Assembly: GCA_003389385.1 (NCBI GenBank)
Contig: QQVM01000017.1
Coordinates: 136,443-200,442, forward strand
Direction: 5' to 3'
Length of the DNA: 64,000 nucleotides
DNA from: Bacteroidota bacterium
Lineage (GTDB): Bacteria > Bacteroidota > Bacteroidia > AKYH767-A > 2013-40CM-41-45
Made by a program: the position numbers and the translations under genes. The notes under the pieces were generated by a model. The model had not been told where the DNA came from. It did no database searches and saw nothing but the letters and a program-made list of their open reading frames with translations. Shown one piece after another: positions 49,510 through 58,030 of the stretch (positions are counted from its first letter, which is position 1; the number at the start of each line of letters is the position of its first letter).

Positions 49510-49722
49510 ATGACACCAGGTGAAAATTCAACCAGTGGAAATGAATGGAGTAAAATTGAAAGCCAAAATTTCCATGAAGACGGTGATAGGGGTGCCTCAA
49601 TTCAATCAGACAGGTATTCTGGAGAAAAAGGTTCCAGTGAAAAGGAACAAGAGTATTCCGGAAGAAGTCTTGATAAAGGTACAACCTACGAAGGTGGGCA
49701 TGGTAAGGGTTATAAAAAATAA
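49510..49722 (+). CDS. Small hydrophilic ORF of unknown function
   Basis: A 70-residue Gly/Ser/Glu-rich polypeptide (MTPGENSTSGNEW ... GGHGKGYKK). An AAGGAG lies about 9 bases before its ATG, a rare good Shine-Dalgarno site for this genome, and a strong terminator follows the stop. Low complexity means no fold can be predicted. An overlapping frame, 49520-49729 (GTG start), also looks protein-like (VPQFNQTGILEKKVPVKR), so which frame is real is uncertain. A three-codon ORF (ATG GAA AAA TGA at 49502) precedes it, between the ribosome site and the start. A CTCCAA/TTGGAG hairpin lies about 35 bases upstream. Confidence 0.4.
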   Translation: MTPGENSTSGNEWSKIESQNFHEDGDRGASIQSDRYSGEKGSSEKEQEYSGRSLDKGTTYEGGHGKGYKK

Positions 49723-49740
49723 TTTCTGACCTTGTCTAAA

Positions 49741-49775
49741 AAAAGGGGGTGTGTTTACACTCCCTTTTGCTTTTT
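49741..49775 (+). terminator. Rho-independent terminator after the small ORF
   Basis: AAAAGGGGGTGT (49741-49752) pairs with ACACTCCCTTTT (49757-49768) with one G-T pair and a four-base loop, then GCTTTTT. Its position supports a real transcript ending just before the 144-residue gene. Confidence 0.85.
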
Positions 49776-49790
49776 ATATACTTTAAGTAT

Positions 49791-50225
49791 ATGCTTACTG
49801 TCGATAGTCAAAAAATAAACGCATCTTTACTCAAGAAGATAAGATTTTACCTTGAAAAGGATGAGTTAAATCAGCTCTTGGTGTTTCTTTCTTCCCCACA
49901 AAATTACAACGAAGGTCACTGGTTATTGGGAATTGTTGCTTCACTTACTGAACCAGACCTACCTGATAATCTTAGAAAAGCAAAATTGTTTTTACTAAAA
50001 AGAATTATAAGTATATGTGAATTATTAATTGCAAACAAGCAAGAATTCAACTTTATCACTGCCTTTAGATCAATTGAGGAATCTGATCTATCTCCGGCTA
50101 TACAAAATATCAAAGACTACCTATTTGGAACTATAAGCTTAATCCGGAGTATAGATGTAGCTGAATATGATTTTAGTAATGAAGAAACAAATCAACTCAA
50201 TATTCTAATTTTTAGTAGTCTTTAG
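49791..50225 (+). CDS. Unknown 144-residue helical protein
   Basis: No family recognised. From ATG 49791 the protein starts MLTVDSQKINASLLKKIRFY and is predicted by eye to be almost all alpha-helical and soluble, with Leu/Ile-rich amphipathic stretches (LNQLLVFLSSPQNY, LLGIVASLTEPDLP, AKLFLLKRIISICELLIA). An open extension to 49749 has a hydrophobic start (MCLHSLLLFIYFKY) but overlaps the terminator stem, so it is rejected. It ends in TAG, 41 bases before the convergent ATPase gene. Codon use is AT-rich. It could be an accessory or immunity-type protein, which is a guess. Confidence 0.55.
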   Translation: MLTVDSQKINASLLKKIRFYLEKDELNQLLVFLSSPQNYNEGHWLLGIVASLTEPDLPDNLRKAKLFLLKRIISICELLIANKQEFNFITAFRSIEESDLSPAIQNIKDYLFGTISLIRSIDVAEYDFSNEETNQLNILIFSSL

Positions 50226-50251
50226 ATTTTAACTTGAACAATGGAAAATGG

Positions 50252-50265
50252 GTAAACTAGTTTAC
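50252..50265. repeat. 14-base palindrome between convergent genes
   Basis: GTAAACTAGTTTAC is a perfect palindrome in the 41-base gap, ending just before the ATPase stop codon. No T tail follows, so it is a weak candidate for a terminator or protein-binding site. Confidence 0.4.
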
Positions 50266-50266
50266 A

Positions 50267-53200
50267 CTACGGCTTTGGCTTGTAGATCACCTTTTTAATT
50301 TCTTCTTTCTTCTTTTTAATTTCTTCAGGTGGTAATGGGTTATATTCTACTTTCACTCTATACCCTTTGACTTTAACTTCTGTAGATGCTTCACTAGCAA
50401 TTTGCGAATCGAGGTATTGAAAAAAATATTCCGGTTCAAGGATTAGAATTTTTCCGCGAAGCGATTCGGGAAATGTTTCATCAACTTTTTTTCGAATTCT
50501 CTCAAGTGTTTTTTTGTTAGTGGAACACTCAAGCACTAAATCGTATCCAGCTTTAAGGCATTTCTCAATGTTATGTACTTCCCAATTATCGGTTGTTGTC
50601 ATACACACTTCACATGCAATACGTTTTCCATTCCGCTCAAGGCTTACATCCACTCTTCCATTACTTTCTTTAATGTGTTCTTCGACTGTTGCTTTGTACC
50701 CTCGCGCTTCAGCCATGCGCTTGATGAGCATCTGTAGGTATCGGTGTTCGCTTAATTCCTTTTGGCGCACCAATCCCGCAACCGTTTTTTCGACTTCAGT
50801 TTCCGGAACTTTATTTCTCTTTACCGAAACGGGCTTTTGAGTCTCAACCTCCGGTGTTATTTTTGTCGTTAGCGCAACTGTCGTTTGACTTTGTATTTCT
50901 TTATCGATTTTGTATTCAACGGTTGGTGTAACACTTAAAACTTTTGTTAGGTCTTCGATTTGATTTTTCGGAGTGCCATACTTTTCTCTCGATACATTTA
51001 TTACCTCATCACGTGTTCGTGAAGCAACAAAGTCATCCGACAATTCTGGGAATAGCACTTCAAGATTAAAATCGTATTCCGGCTTTTCGATGCGGCAGAT
51101 CGCTCTGCCTGTTTCCAGCCCTTGCAAGTCCCTCGCTTCAAAGTATGAGAATCCATCTTCGAATTTCTTTGCATCTGTGTCACCCAATCGGAAGCATACA
51201 CGCGTACCAGCATTTGAAATCACTGAACTTGCAAGTTCTGAGTCGGACTTCACAAGCTGTTGCATATCCTGATGCGCGAGGATAAGACCCAAGTGGTACT
51301 TCCTCGCACCTGAAAGAATTGAAGACATCGAAGGCGTGATGAAATACTGAAACTCATCTATGTAAAGGAAAAAGTCTTTCCGTTCCGCTTTGTTCACCGA
51401 TTGCCTCGCCATTGCGGCTTGATGAATTTTAGAAACAATGAATGATCCCAGAAGAAAGCTATTTTCTGCGCCAATTAGCCCTTGCGAGAGCTTAACCAGA
51501 ATAATTTTATCTTCATTCATTGCGGCTTCAAAATCGATGCTTTTTTTCTGCGCCACCATGTTCCGCACAAGCTTTGGCCTGAGAAACGTGTCGAGTCTTG
51601 TGAGGATCGGGCCGATAGAAGTGGACTTCACAATCGGAAACTCTTTCTCCCAATAGTATCGCACGTTAGTATCTGTGACAGATTTTAAAAAAATTTCTCT
51701 GAAGCTTTTTTCGATTAAAAATCGTCTCAAGTCAAAAAGTGTTCCACCATTTAAACTTTCCAGTAATGCAAGTATTGCATTTGAAAAAACGGAATTCATC
51801 TGATCTCCCCAGCTTGTCGAAAGTCTGCGGAAAACTCCGACCAAATCGGAAGCGAGAACTTCTTTTTCGATATCTGAATGTGCGGTGAGAATGTTCAGTC
51901 CAACAGGAAATTCGGAATCGGACGGATCAATGACAATAACATCTTTGTGCCTCTCAGAAGGAATGTTTCCGAGAATGGTTTCTATGAGATCGCCATGAGG
52001 ATCAAGAACGGCAATGCCATTGTTTAGATGTATGTCTTTTAGTATTAGATCGAGAATGAAGGTGGACTTACCTGTACCGGTCGCTCCAATTACGTGCATG
52101 TGCCGGAGACGCTGTTCATTCGAAATTGATACTTCGGTTGTCCTTCCATCATGAGTATTCAATCCAAGTATAAATGGGTGATTGTTTGTAACTGTCGGAG
52201 CACGTTTACTTTTACCTGTGTCCCGCTCAAGTTTGACTGAATGTATGGAGGTAGATGGAAAATGTGCGAGAGTTGAAAGTTCTTTTGCATTTATAAGCAT
52301 GCCCAATCTTCGGGATTGTCGTAAAAGAAAGTCTGAAATGAAGGTGTTAGCATCAATATTCTCAAGTGACAATGGTATAAGTTTGTTTAATCCAGACTCA
52401 GAAAACAATATCAAGTGATTAGAAACTCTATCAAGCAATCTTTCTGCTTCATAATTGTTGTCTGCAACGCAAAGTAGACGAATGACACAACTAAACAATG
52501 GTGAAGAAATTTTCTCTCTTGCTGCGGGGAGCATTTCGGGTGCATCCAAGAAGAAATCTCTTCCTTCACAATCAGTAACTGAGTTTATTATACTAGTGGT
52601 CCATGGATTTTCAGTAGCTTTAAATAGAATCTGAATGCAAACTTGTTCACCTTGTCTTAAATTGTCGAGTGTTCCAAAGAGTCCGGTGTACGGATCTATG
52701 TCAAAATTCTTCGGAACCAATAGCGGTCGCATGAACTCTTCTGCAAGACCAAAGTCTCTCCCAATAATTATTGAGTCGTCCGTAAGATTATTTAATAACA
52801 AATCGTTTTTTGTTTGGATGACTGCGGACGGGAAGAACGCTTTTACTTGTGCTTTTAAATGTGGAACATTGAATGTACTGCTGACAAATTGAATTCTGAT
52901 TAAAGTACACGTTGCAATAATTTCAAACGAAACATTACTCTCACCTAATGAGAGCAAGGTGAGCAATTGCTCCATTTGTGTTGCTGTGACCTTTTCTCCT
53001 TTGGGAAGAGAAACAGTCACTATCTCAAGAGGCGCATTGAGGTTATACAAAAAAGGTTCACGGACAAATACTTCTTTTTCCGGAACTTGCTTCTTTTTCT
53101 GTTTGAATAATTCTCCAAGATAACTGAAGAGCGTGTGACGTTTGCCATCGTCAACATACTCATTGTTATTGAACCTGAAAAAGAATGGCGCGAAAGGGGG

Positions 53201-53299
53201 CTCAAGGTCAACCGGTGACTCGTATAATTTCCAGCCACGTCCCCATGTTTCCCACTCATAGAATTGTCGAGTGAGTGCTTCGATTTGAGACTCTGCCAT
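50267..53299 (-). CDS. VirD4/HerA-like DNA-translocase ATPase with C-terminal nuclease-like domain
   Basis: A 1010-residue cytoplasmic protein. The N-terminal ~390 residues are unassigned and beta/alpha mixed. The ATPase core has Walker A IGATGTGKSTF (405-413), VLDPHGDLIE with the coupling-protein Asp-Pro-His-Gly motif, VIDPSDSEFP, Walker B FFLYIDEFQY (645-651) and LAHQDMQQL, as in type IV secretion coupling proteins and DUF87/HerA ATPases. A Pro/Thr/Val linker leads to a C-terminal alpha/beta domain (~845-960) with GRVDVSLERNGKRIACEVC: Asp884 and Glu897 align with a PD-(D/E)xK core, but the Lys of ExK is Cys899, so nuclease activity is doubtful. No relaxase or mating-pair genes are nearby. 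It is 8 bases downstream of a membrane-anchored partner. Confidence 0.82.
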   Translation of the reverse strand: MAESQIEALTRQFYEWETWGRGWKLYESPVDLEPPFAPFFFRFNNNEYVDDGKRHTLFSYLGELFKQKKKQVPEKEVFVREPFLYNLNAPLEIVTVSLPKGEKVTATQMEQLLTLLSLGESNVSFEIIATCTLIRIQFVSSTFNVPHLKAQVKAFFPSAVIQTKNDLLLNNLTDDSIIIGRDFGLAEEFMRPLLVPKNFDIDPYTGLFGTLDNLRQGEQVCIQILFKATENPWTTSIINSVTDCEGRDFFLDAPEMLPAAREKISSPLFSCVIRLLCVADNNYEAERLLDRVSNHLILFSESGLNKLIPLSLENIDANTFISDFLLRQSRRLGMLINAKELSTLAHFPSTSIHSVKLERDTGKSKRAPTVTNNHPFILGLNTHDGRTTEVSISNEQRLRHMHVIGATGTGKSTFILDLILKDIHLNNGIAVLDPHGDLIETILGNIPSERHKDVIVIDPSDSEFPVGLNILTAHSDIEKEVLASDLVGVFRRLSTSWGDQMNSVFSNAILALLESLNGGTLFDLRRFLIEKSFREIFLKSVTDTNVRYYWEKEFPIVKSTSIGPILTRLDTFLRPKLVRNMVAQKKSIDFEAAMNEDKIILVKLSQGLIGAENSFLLGSFIVSKIHQAAMARQSVNKAERKDFFLYIDEFQYFITPSMSSILSGARKYHLGLILAHQDMQQLVKSDSELASSVISNAGTRVCFRLGDTDAKKFEDGFSYFEARDLQGLETGRAICRIEKPEYDFNLEVLFPELSDDFVASRTRDEVINVSREKYGTPKNQIEDLTKVLSVTPTVEYKIDKEIQSQTTVALTTKITPEVETQKPVSVKRNKVPETEVEKTVAGLVRQKELSEHRYLQMLIKRMAEARGYKATVEEHIKESNGRVDVSLERNGKRIACEVCMTTTDNWEVHNIEKCLKAGYDLVLECSTNKKTLERIRKKVDETFPESLRGKILILEPEYFFQYLDSQIASEASTEVKVKGYRVKVEYNPLPPEEIKKKKEEIKKVIYKPKP

Positions 53300-53307
53300 T
53301 GCGAAAA

Positions 53308-53835
53308 CTATTTGGCATTAGTCGGCATTCGCTCCTGTTCGGTGAGTGCTCGCAATCCTTTAGCGGTTGTAATTTGATCAATAGCATCCATAACACTAAG
53401 TCGTACACTGCCTTTAAACATCGCCTCAGTATCCATTTGGAAAAATGTTTTCTTCTTCGAATTTTTTCCGAGAATGGTATTTAGTATCGGGATTCGTCCG
53501 ATGACACTTCGATCCGATTCACCAAGCCACCACGACACGAAAAAGTCTGTTCCAAATGGGGCAGCGCAAATGTCAAAGATGTACTCGTCACGGGAAATAC
53601 GTAAATACTCTCGTTTAGCGGAAATCAATCCAGTTTGATAGTGAGTAACTCTAGCTATTGAGATTCCTGGGATCTCATGTTTCTTAATTTCTTCTTCAAC
53701 TTTTTGATAAAATTCTTGTGTTGAAATTTTAAAGAATGAAAAGCTATGTTGCCATTTAGACAATGGAGTAATAGGGGTCTTCCAAATTGAATATATTATC
53801 AATCCGAGAATGATAATGATTATAATGTAAATCAT
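53308..53835 (-). CDS. Membrane-anchored partner of the VirD4-like ATPase
   Basis: A 175-residue protein with one N-terminal transmembrane helix (MIYIIIIIILGLIIYSIW) and a soluble domain of about 150 residues. The domain contains VEEEIKKHEIPGISIARVTH, EYLRISRDEYIFDICAAPFG and FFVSWWLGE, with no recognised motif. It ends in TAG 8 bases before the ATPase start, so the two are certainly one transcript and probably one complex, with this protein placing the ATPase at the inner membrane (inference). I know of no experimentally studied relative. The upstream 384 bases hold no gene, so its promoter should be there. Confidence 0.7.
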   Translation of the reverse strand: MIYIIIIIILGLIIYSIWKTPITPLSKWQHSFSFFKISTQEFYQKVEEEIKKHEIPGISIARVTHYQTGLISAKREYLRISRDEYIFDICAAPFGTDFFVSWWLGESDRSVIGRIPILNTILGKNSKKKTFFQMDTEAMFKGSVRLSVMDAIDQITTAKGLRALTEQERMPTNAK

Positions 53836-54219
53836 TTTTTTACTCTTTTAAATGTTACGGTTATCTTGTATGAGCAATCCGCGCATTAAAATTCTTTGTT
53901 AAAAATTTAACGTAATACTGCTTATAATTGTCTCACAATTCTAGTTGCAAAAAATATCATGAAGCATTGGCGGTTTTGGTAAATGCTGAGTTAGAGCTTG
54001 AATTTTCTAATTAATATGTCGAAGCATAAGCTGCATCCTCTCTTATCCTCTAATGGTCTTATCGTATCTATATGCATTATAACTTTAATCTCAATCAGTT
54101 CTTATCATATTTGATTGTTTTATTAATTATTTGTTCTTAATATGATGGATTTAATTTCTCATTACAAAATAACTATACAAATTTCTATTAGTTATTGAGG
54201 ATAGGAATTCAATTTTATA
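53836..54219. other. AT-rich intergenic region in the island
   Basis: 384 bases with no ORF of note on either strand and a marked rise in A+T compared with the ATPase gene. One inverted repeat GTTAAA-aa-TTTAAC (53898-53911) is visible, about 65 bases upstream of the membrane-partner gene. No exact TAnnTTTG box was found for that gene. Otherwise I see nothing in it. Confidence 0.5.
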
Positions 54220-56157
54220 TTAAATTAGTCGGTCAAACTTAATTGAAGAATAATCACTCAGTTCAATAATATCAAAACCTTCATCGGCTTTATTTAATGG
54301 ATCATATTTTGATAATCCTTTAAAGTTAAGTCGTGTTTTCTTTTCAATATGTTCAATTGACACTTGAAAGGTTTTAAACCGTCCATATTTAAAGTCAACT
54401 GTTTCTCCCAAATCACCAAGCAGATTATTTTGGCTGAGTAAATAACCGGTTGCCCATAGTTTTTTTCCGGTTACTATCACAATAACTTTCCAAAACTCTT
54501 TTGGAATAGGGACACCCCGATATATTTTATCTCTGTCAGTGAAAACGGGTCCGGTAAATACATTTACTTTAAATTCCATGTTTCTTGCATTGTCCAATAT
54601 GTAATTTTCAAGACCTTGCCAGGTTTGTTTGTTCTGATTCAAATCCTTGTGTTGTGGACAGCAATTTGTGTAATGAAAAGTATCTTCATTAGCAATTGAT
54701 GCTTCACTTCTCGTAGCACCCCATACAGGGTCTTCTCTTCTGGTCATATGGCCACGATCCAAATCATTTCCTTTATACAGTTTATTATCGATCTGATATT
54801 TGCTTGGTATTCGATTATCAATGTACCAAGTGTCATTTTTTCGAGGGATTTTATACCATTGTGAACCATTAATATTGCAAGCACTAAAAATTGGAAGTCG
54901 CCTGCTTTTGCTCATAACAACACTAAAATGTTCGTATTTTAATTCGTATTTATTCCTGTTAGTTCTGTGTTCCTTATCAAGTTCTACAACGTCATTTTTT
55001 AAAGTATAGCTTCTAAAATCTGGCAAAGGAACCTTAAAACCTGAGCCTAAATGCGAACCAATATATCCGGAAGGATCAGTCTTTCTTTTTGTCACAGAGC
55101 TTACCTTTTCTTTGACTGTATTGTAGGAGGTGCTTACGCTTTTTACTGCGTAAGATTTTTTAATGTTTTTGAGTAGGTCAATGATCGTATTAATCTTTAC
55201 TGCATAATTTGTTTGTTTGAATCGTCCTCCAAAATGTAATCCAACTGCTTGCCCGGATAAAATATCTACAATCGCTGAACCGGAATTTCCACCCAAAGTT
55301 GAGCAATCGTGATGAAAAATAAAATTTGATGCAGATTTACTATACATCATGATCTGACCTGGCTGTAATCTTTTGACATTGTAAATATCTCCAAATATTT
55401 TCTCCATTACTGATTCATCGTTTCTTCTTCCATCTCTAGCTGGATATCCGATAGTGCACACATAGTCATCTTTTTCAATTCCTTTGAGTTTTAAATTTAA
55501 AGGTTCGGGTAAATACTTAGATTTTTTAAGTTTAAGAAAAGCTACATCCGGAATTTTATCTCCTGGTTTTGAGATGTATAATATTTTTTCAATAAGATAT
55601 TCTAGAGGACTGGTGCTTTGTCTGTATTCTTCCCTAAAATCTACTTTTGCTTTTATGGTATCTCCATCTGGATTTACTTTAAATACAAATTGTTTTCCCT
55701 TACTAAAACCAAATTCCATTGCAACGTGCCTGTTTGTTACAATCACATCTTCAGTGATATGCCATCCTGTGCCTACCCATGGAAAATCCGGATGACCATG
55801 AAGTTCAATTCTGCCGACACCTTTTATAGCCTTTCTGATTAAATTTCTGGTTGGCATTAATCGAGCATTCCATTCATCACTTTCTGCAACTACAAAATCA
55901 TCCTTTTGAATGAGTAGAGCAGGACGTCCAAATTCTGCGATGATTGCTTCAGTATAAGGACGTGTTAATACACCATCCACATCTTTATTATCGACTGCAT
56001 CTTTGATTACATCACCAACTACACCCCACTGTTTCGATTTCACTGTACCACCGTAACGTTTTACCTTGTTTGAAATCTCGGACATAACAGGTATATCATT
56101 CATAAGAGATTCAATGTACTCCTGGTTCATTGATTTTTGTTTGTTAACAGTTGCCAT
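54220..56157 (-). CDS. Trypsin-like protease fused to DNA/RNA non-specific endonuclease
   Basis: A 645-residue protein with two complete enzyme domains. Residues ~110-335 are a trypsin-like serine protease: His144 (VTNRHVAME), Asp204 (KIPDVAFLKL) and Ser292 (LGGNSGSAIVD). Residues ~385-640 are a NUC1/EndoG-type endonuclease: the DRGH motif at 467-470 (DLDRGHMTRRED), metal-ligand Asn507 in HKDLNQNKQTW, and Glu517. No signal peptide or transmembrane helix is seen, so the nuclease would be cytoplasmic and must be held in check, possibly by the protease or by the first ~105 residues, which match no domain I know. Such fusions fit a toxin or defence effector (inference). It lies alone in AT-rich DNA, 123 bases from the next gene. 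Confidence 0.88.
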   Translation of the reverse strand: MATVNKQKSMNQEYIESLMNDIPVMSEISNKVKRYGGTVKSKQWGVVGDVIKDAVDNKDVDGVLTRPYTEAIIAEFGRPALLIQKDDFVVAESDEWNARLMPTRNLIRKAIKGVGRIELHGHPDFPWVGTGWHITEDVIVTNRHVAMEFGFSKGKQFVFKVNPDGDTIKAKVDFREEYRQSTSPLEYLIEKILYISKPGDKIPDVAFLKLKKSKYLPEPLNLKLKGIEKDDYVCTIGYPARDGRRNDESVMEKIFGDIYNVKRLQPGQIMMYSKSASNFIFHHDCSTLGGNSGSAIVDILSGQAVGLHFGGRFKQTNYAVKINTIIDLLKNIKKSYAVKSVSTSYNTVKEKVSSVTKRKTDPSGYIGSHLGSGFKVPLPDFRSYTLKNDVVELDKEHRTNRNKYELKYEHFSVVMSKSRRLPIFSACNINGSQWYKIPRKNDTWYIDNRIPSKYQIDNKLYKGNDLDRGHMTRREDPVWGATRSEASIANEDTFHYTNCCPQHKDLNQNKQTWQGLENYILDNARNMEFKVNVFTGPVFTDRDKIYRGVPIPKEFWKVIVIVTGKKLWATGYLLSQNNLLGDLGETVDFKYGRFKTFQVSIEHIEKKTRLNFKGLSKYDPLNKADEGFDIIELSDYSSIKFDRLI

Positions 56158-56280
56158 GACATTACTTTGTTTGAGCCTACTCTTCTTAGGATTTTCAGCT
56201 GCCTCCTGTATTTAATAGAATTAATATTTATTAATTTATCAATGTATTACTGTTTTATAGATTTCGAAAAACAAGTACAT

Positions 56281-57615
56281 TTAGTCTTTTTTAGATATCA
56301 GCGCATCTCCAACTTTTGATAAATTAATTGATTTCGTAATAAATAGGTTAAAATAAGGTTTTGCCTTGGCATAAACACCTTTAAACTCTCCTCCAACTCT
56401 CAACCCTAGATTATTTTCAGTAAACTGAAAATAAAAACTATAGAATCCATATTTAGTTGTCTTATCATCATGCCAGTACATTCCTAAAGGAGTAGATTTA
56501 ATAAAAACCTTGTAGTTTACACCGCTCATTGAATATTGGAAGGTTATGAAGCCCCAATATTTGTCTACAAAATCTTCTGTTGTTTGATCTAATGCTAAAA
56601 TTTTAGTATTTAATTCTGTTTTATTGATGTAAATAGTATCTGAAGCACTATTGGTATATGAATATTCTGTTATTGCTTTTCTTAACAACACTTCAAAATC
56701 AAAAGGTGTAACTGAAAAATATCGATTATGTTTTGGTTTTGAATTTAGATTAACACTAATTGTAATTGGAAGAGACATAACTAATCCATAATTATCAAAT
56801 CTCTTTGTTGTCTTTTGTGATCCAAATGTTCGATTTATACGTAAAGAGTCATTATTGTATATTGCTGATACCTTATAATATTCCTGCTCCGGTGTGGTTT
56901 GAATTAAAGTAGTGAATCTATTTTGATAGACAGCGCCATATATGCCAATCTTCTTAAAAGGCTTCCATGTCTTACTTTTAAATAATGAAGAGATGGTATC
57001 GAAAACAATCGGATCAAAAAAACTAATCCTGCCATAGAATGAAAGTTTATCAGCTCCATCAGCCAAATCTAGATTTGTACCAATAGCCAATGACACTTGA
57101 TCTGATGTGCTTTTTGTTTGCGAAACATTTTCCGATGTACCAGGTGATTCCGTGGATGAGATGGCCTGAACTATAATTGTACTCTGTATTTCATCGCTAT
57201 GTGAATTAGTAAAATGTTTTTTAACTGTAAATTTAAAAAGTTTGTTTTGATTATTATAGAATGTTGTATCAACTAAGACATACCCTCTAATAAATTTTGA
57301 AATTGTGTCATTTAAAATAAATTCTAGACTATCAATGGCAATCAGATCATTAAAAAGGATTAATTTCTTACTATCTGGAAATGTCAACGTATCAATAGTA
57401 ATTTTTAAAATAACATCTTTTATTGATGAGTTATTTAGTGGTTTAATTGCTTTTATAGGAATGTCAAAGTAATTCTTTGATTTATTATTCAATTCTAAAA
57501 CAAATTGGGTTGGTGCAATAACTATGGCTTTGCTTGAATCAACTTCAATACTCTTAGAGAATTTGAAAAAAATAATAAGTGGGAGGGTTAGTAATAGCTT
57601 AAAGCAGATATTCAT
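56281..57615 (-). CDS. Exported protein of unknown function
   Basis: A 444-residue protein with a signal peptide from ATG 57615 (MNICFKLLLTLPLIIFFKFS). The open frame to 57702 runs through the terminator hairpin of the upstream gene and is not used. An N-terminal beta domain (residues ~20-130, with FVLELNNKSKNYFDIPIKAI) looks Ig-like. A linker rich in Ser/Thr follows, then a region with alternating strands (GRISFFDPIVFD, GIYGAVYQNRFTTL, KYGFYSFYFQFTENNLGLRVGG) like an outer-membrane or beta-sandwich protein. No family was recognised. Base composition is AT-rich like its neighbours. It sits 123 bases upstream of the trypsin-endonuclease gene, with no sign of co-function beyond location. Confidence 0.6.
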   Translation of the reverse strand: MNICFKLLLTLPLIIFFKFSKSIEVDSSKAIVIAPTQFVLELNNKSKNYFDIPIKAIKPLNNSSIKDVILKITIDTLTFPDSKKLILFNDLIAIDSLEFILNDTISKFIRGYVLVDTTFYNNQNKLFKFTVKKHFTNSHSDEIQSTIIVQAISSTESPGTSENVSQTKSTSDQVSLAIGTNLDLADGADKLSFYGRISFFDPIVFDTISSLFKSKTWKPFKKIGIYGAVYQNRFTTLIQTTPEQEYYKVSAIYNNDSLRINRTFGSQKTTKRFDNYGLVMSLPITISVNLNSKPKHNRYFSVTPFDFEVLLRKAITEYSYTNSASDTIYINKTELNTKILALDQTTEDFVDKYWGFITFQYSMSGVNYKVFIKSTPLGMYWHDDKTTKYGFYSFYFQFTENNLGLRVGGEFKGVYAKAKPYFNLFITKSINLSKVGDALISKKD

Positions 57616-57650
57616 TTTATTACTATTTATTTGATTATTTATATGTTGTA

Positions 57651-57689
57651 AAAACAACCGGCACAGCCGTCTGCGTACGGCTGCACCGG
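57651..57689 (-). terminator. Terminator after the six-cysteine protein gene
   Basis: On the minus strand a 13-base arm CCGGTGCAGCCGT pairs with ACGGCTGTGCCGG (two internal mismatches, six-base loop) and is followed by TTGTTTTT. It lies about 70 bases past the stop of the 82-residue gene. Confidence 0.75.
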
Positions 57690-57757
57690 ATATTAATGAC
57701 AAAGAGATATTGATTTTATATGCATGAAAACAACTCTTAATTTGAATAATATTTGAC

Positions 57758-58006
57758 TTAATAAGTTTGATAAAGATGGCTTATACATCTTCTGCATACA
57801 GATCTTCCTATGGATGCACAGGAAGTTCTTGCCTGAGTTTCAGAATAGCATTCAAACAGATTGCCTGCATTTTCAGATTTACTCATTTTCTCGCATATAG
57901 ATAAGGATGCCGAGTCGCATTTGTTTGTAAGTGTTCTTTTGCTTACAAACAAGTGAAGTTCTTCAGTATCTTCTTTTTGTTTCAATGAATAGAGATCTGT
58001 ACTCAT
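57758..58006 (-). CDS. Small six-cysteine protein, possible modified-peptide precursor
   Basis: 82 residues, no family recognised. The N-terminal third is charged and helix-prone (MSTDLYSLKQKEDTEELHLF). The rest is rich in Ser, Thr and Cys, with six cysteines at 30, 38, 53, 63, 71 and 74, ending SIGRSVCRRCISHLYQTY. There is no signal peptide or GG cleavage site. A charged leader-like half plus a Cys/Ser/Thr core is what a ribosomal peptide precursor can look like, but no maturation enzyme lies nearby. Its final GRSVCRRC resembles GRPCPPDC near the end of the 106-residue protein. It follows the 36-residue ORF by 24 bases and ends at a terminator, so the pair is probably one short transcript. 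Confidence 0.55.
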   Translation of the reverse strand: MSTDLYSLKQKEDTEELHLFVSKRTLTNKCDSASLSICEKMSKSENAGNLFECYSETQARTSCASIGRSVCRRCISHLYQTY

Positions 58007-58030
58007 CAGTGTAATTCTAAATTCAGATAT

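Noticed and set aside
57616-57702. Longer start for the 444-residue exported protein
   Set aside because: The extension is encoded by the terminator hairpin of the upstream gene (Arg-rich MSLISGAAVRRRLCR) and would hide the signal peptide.
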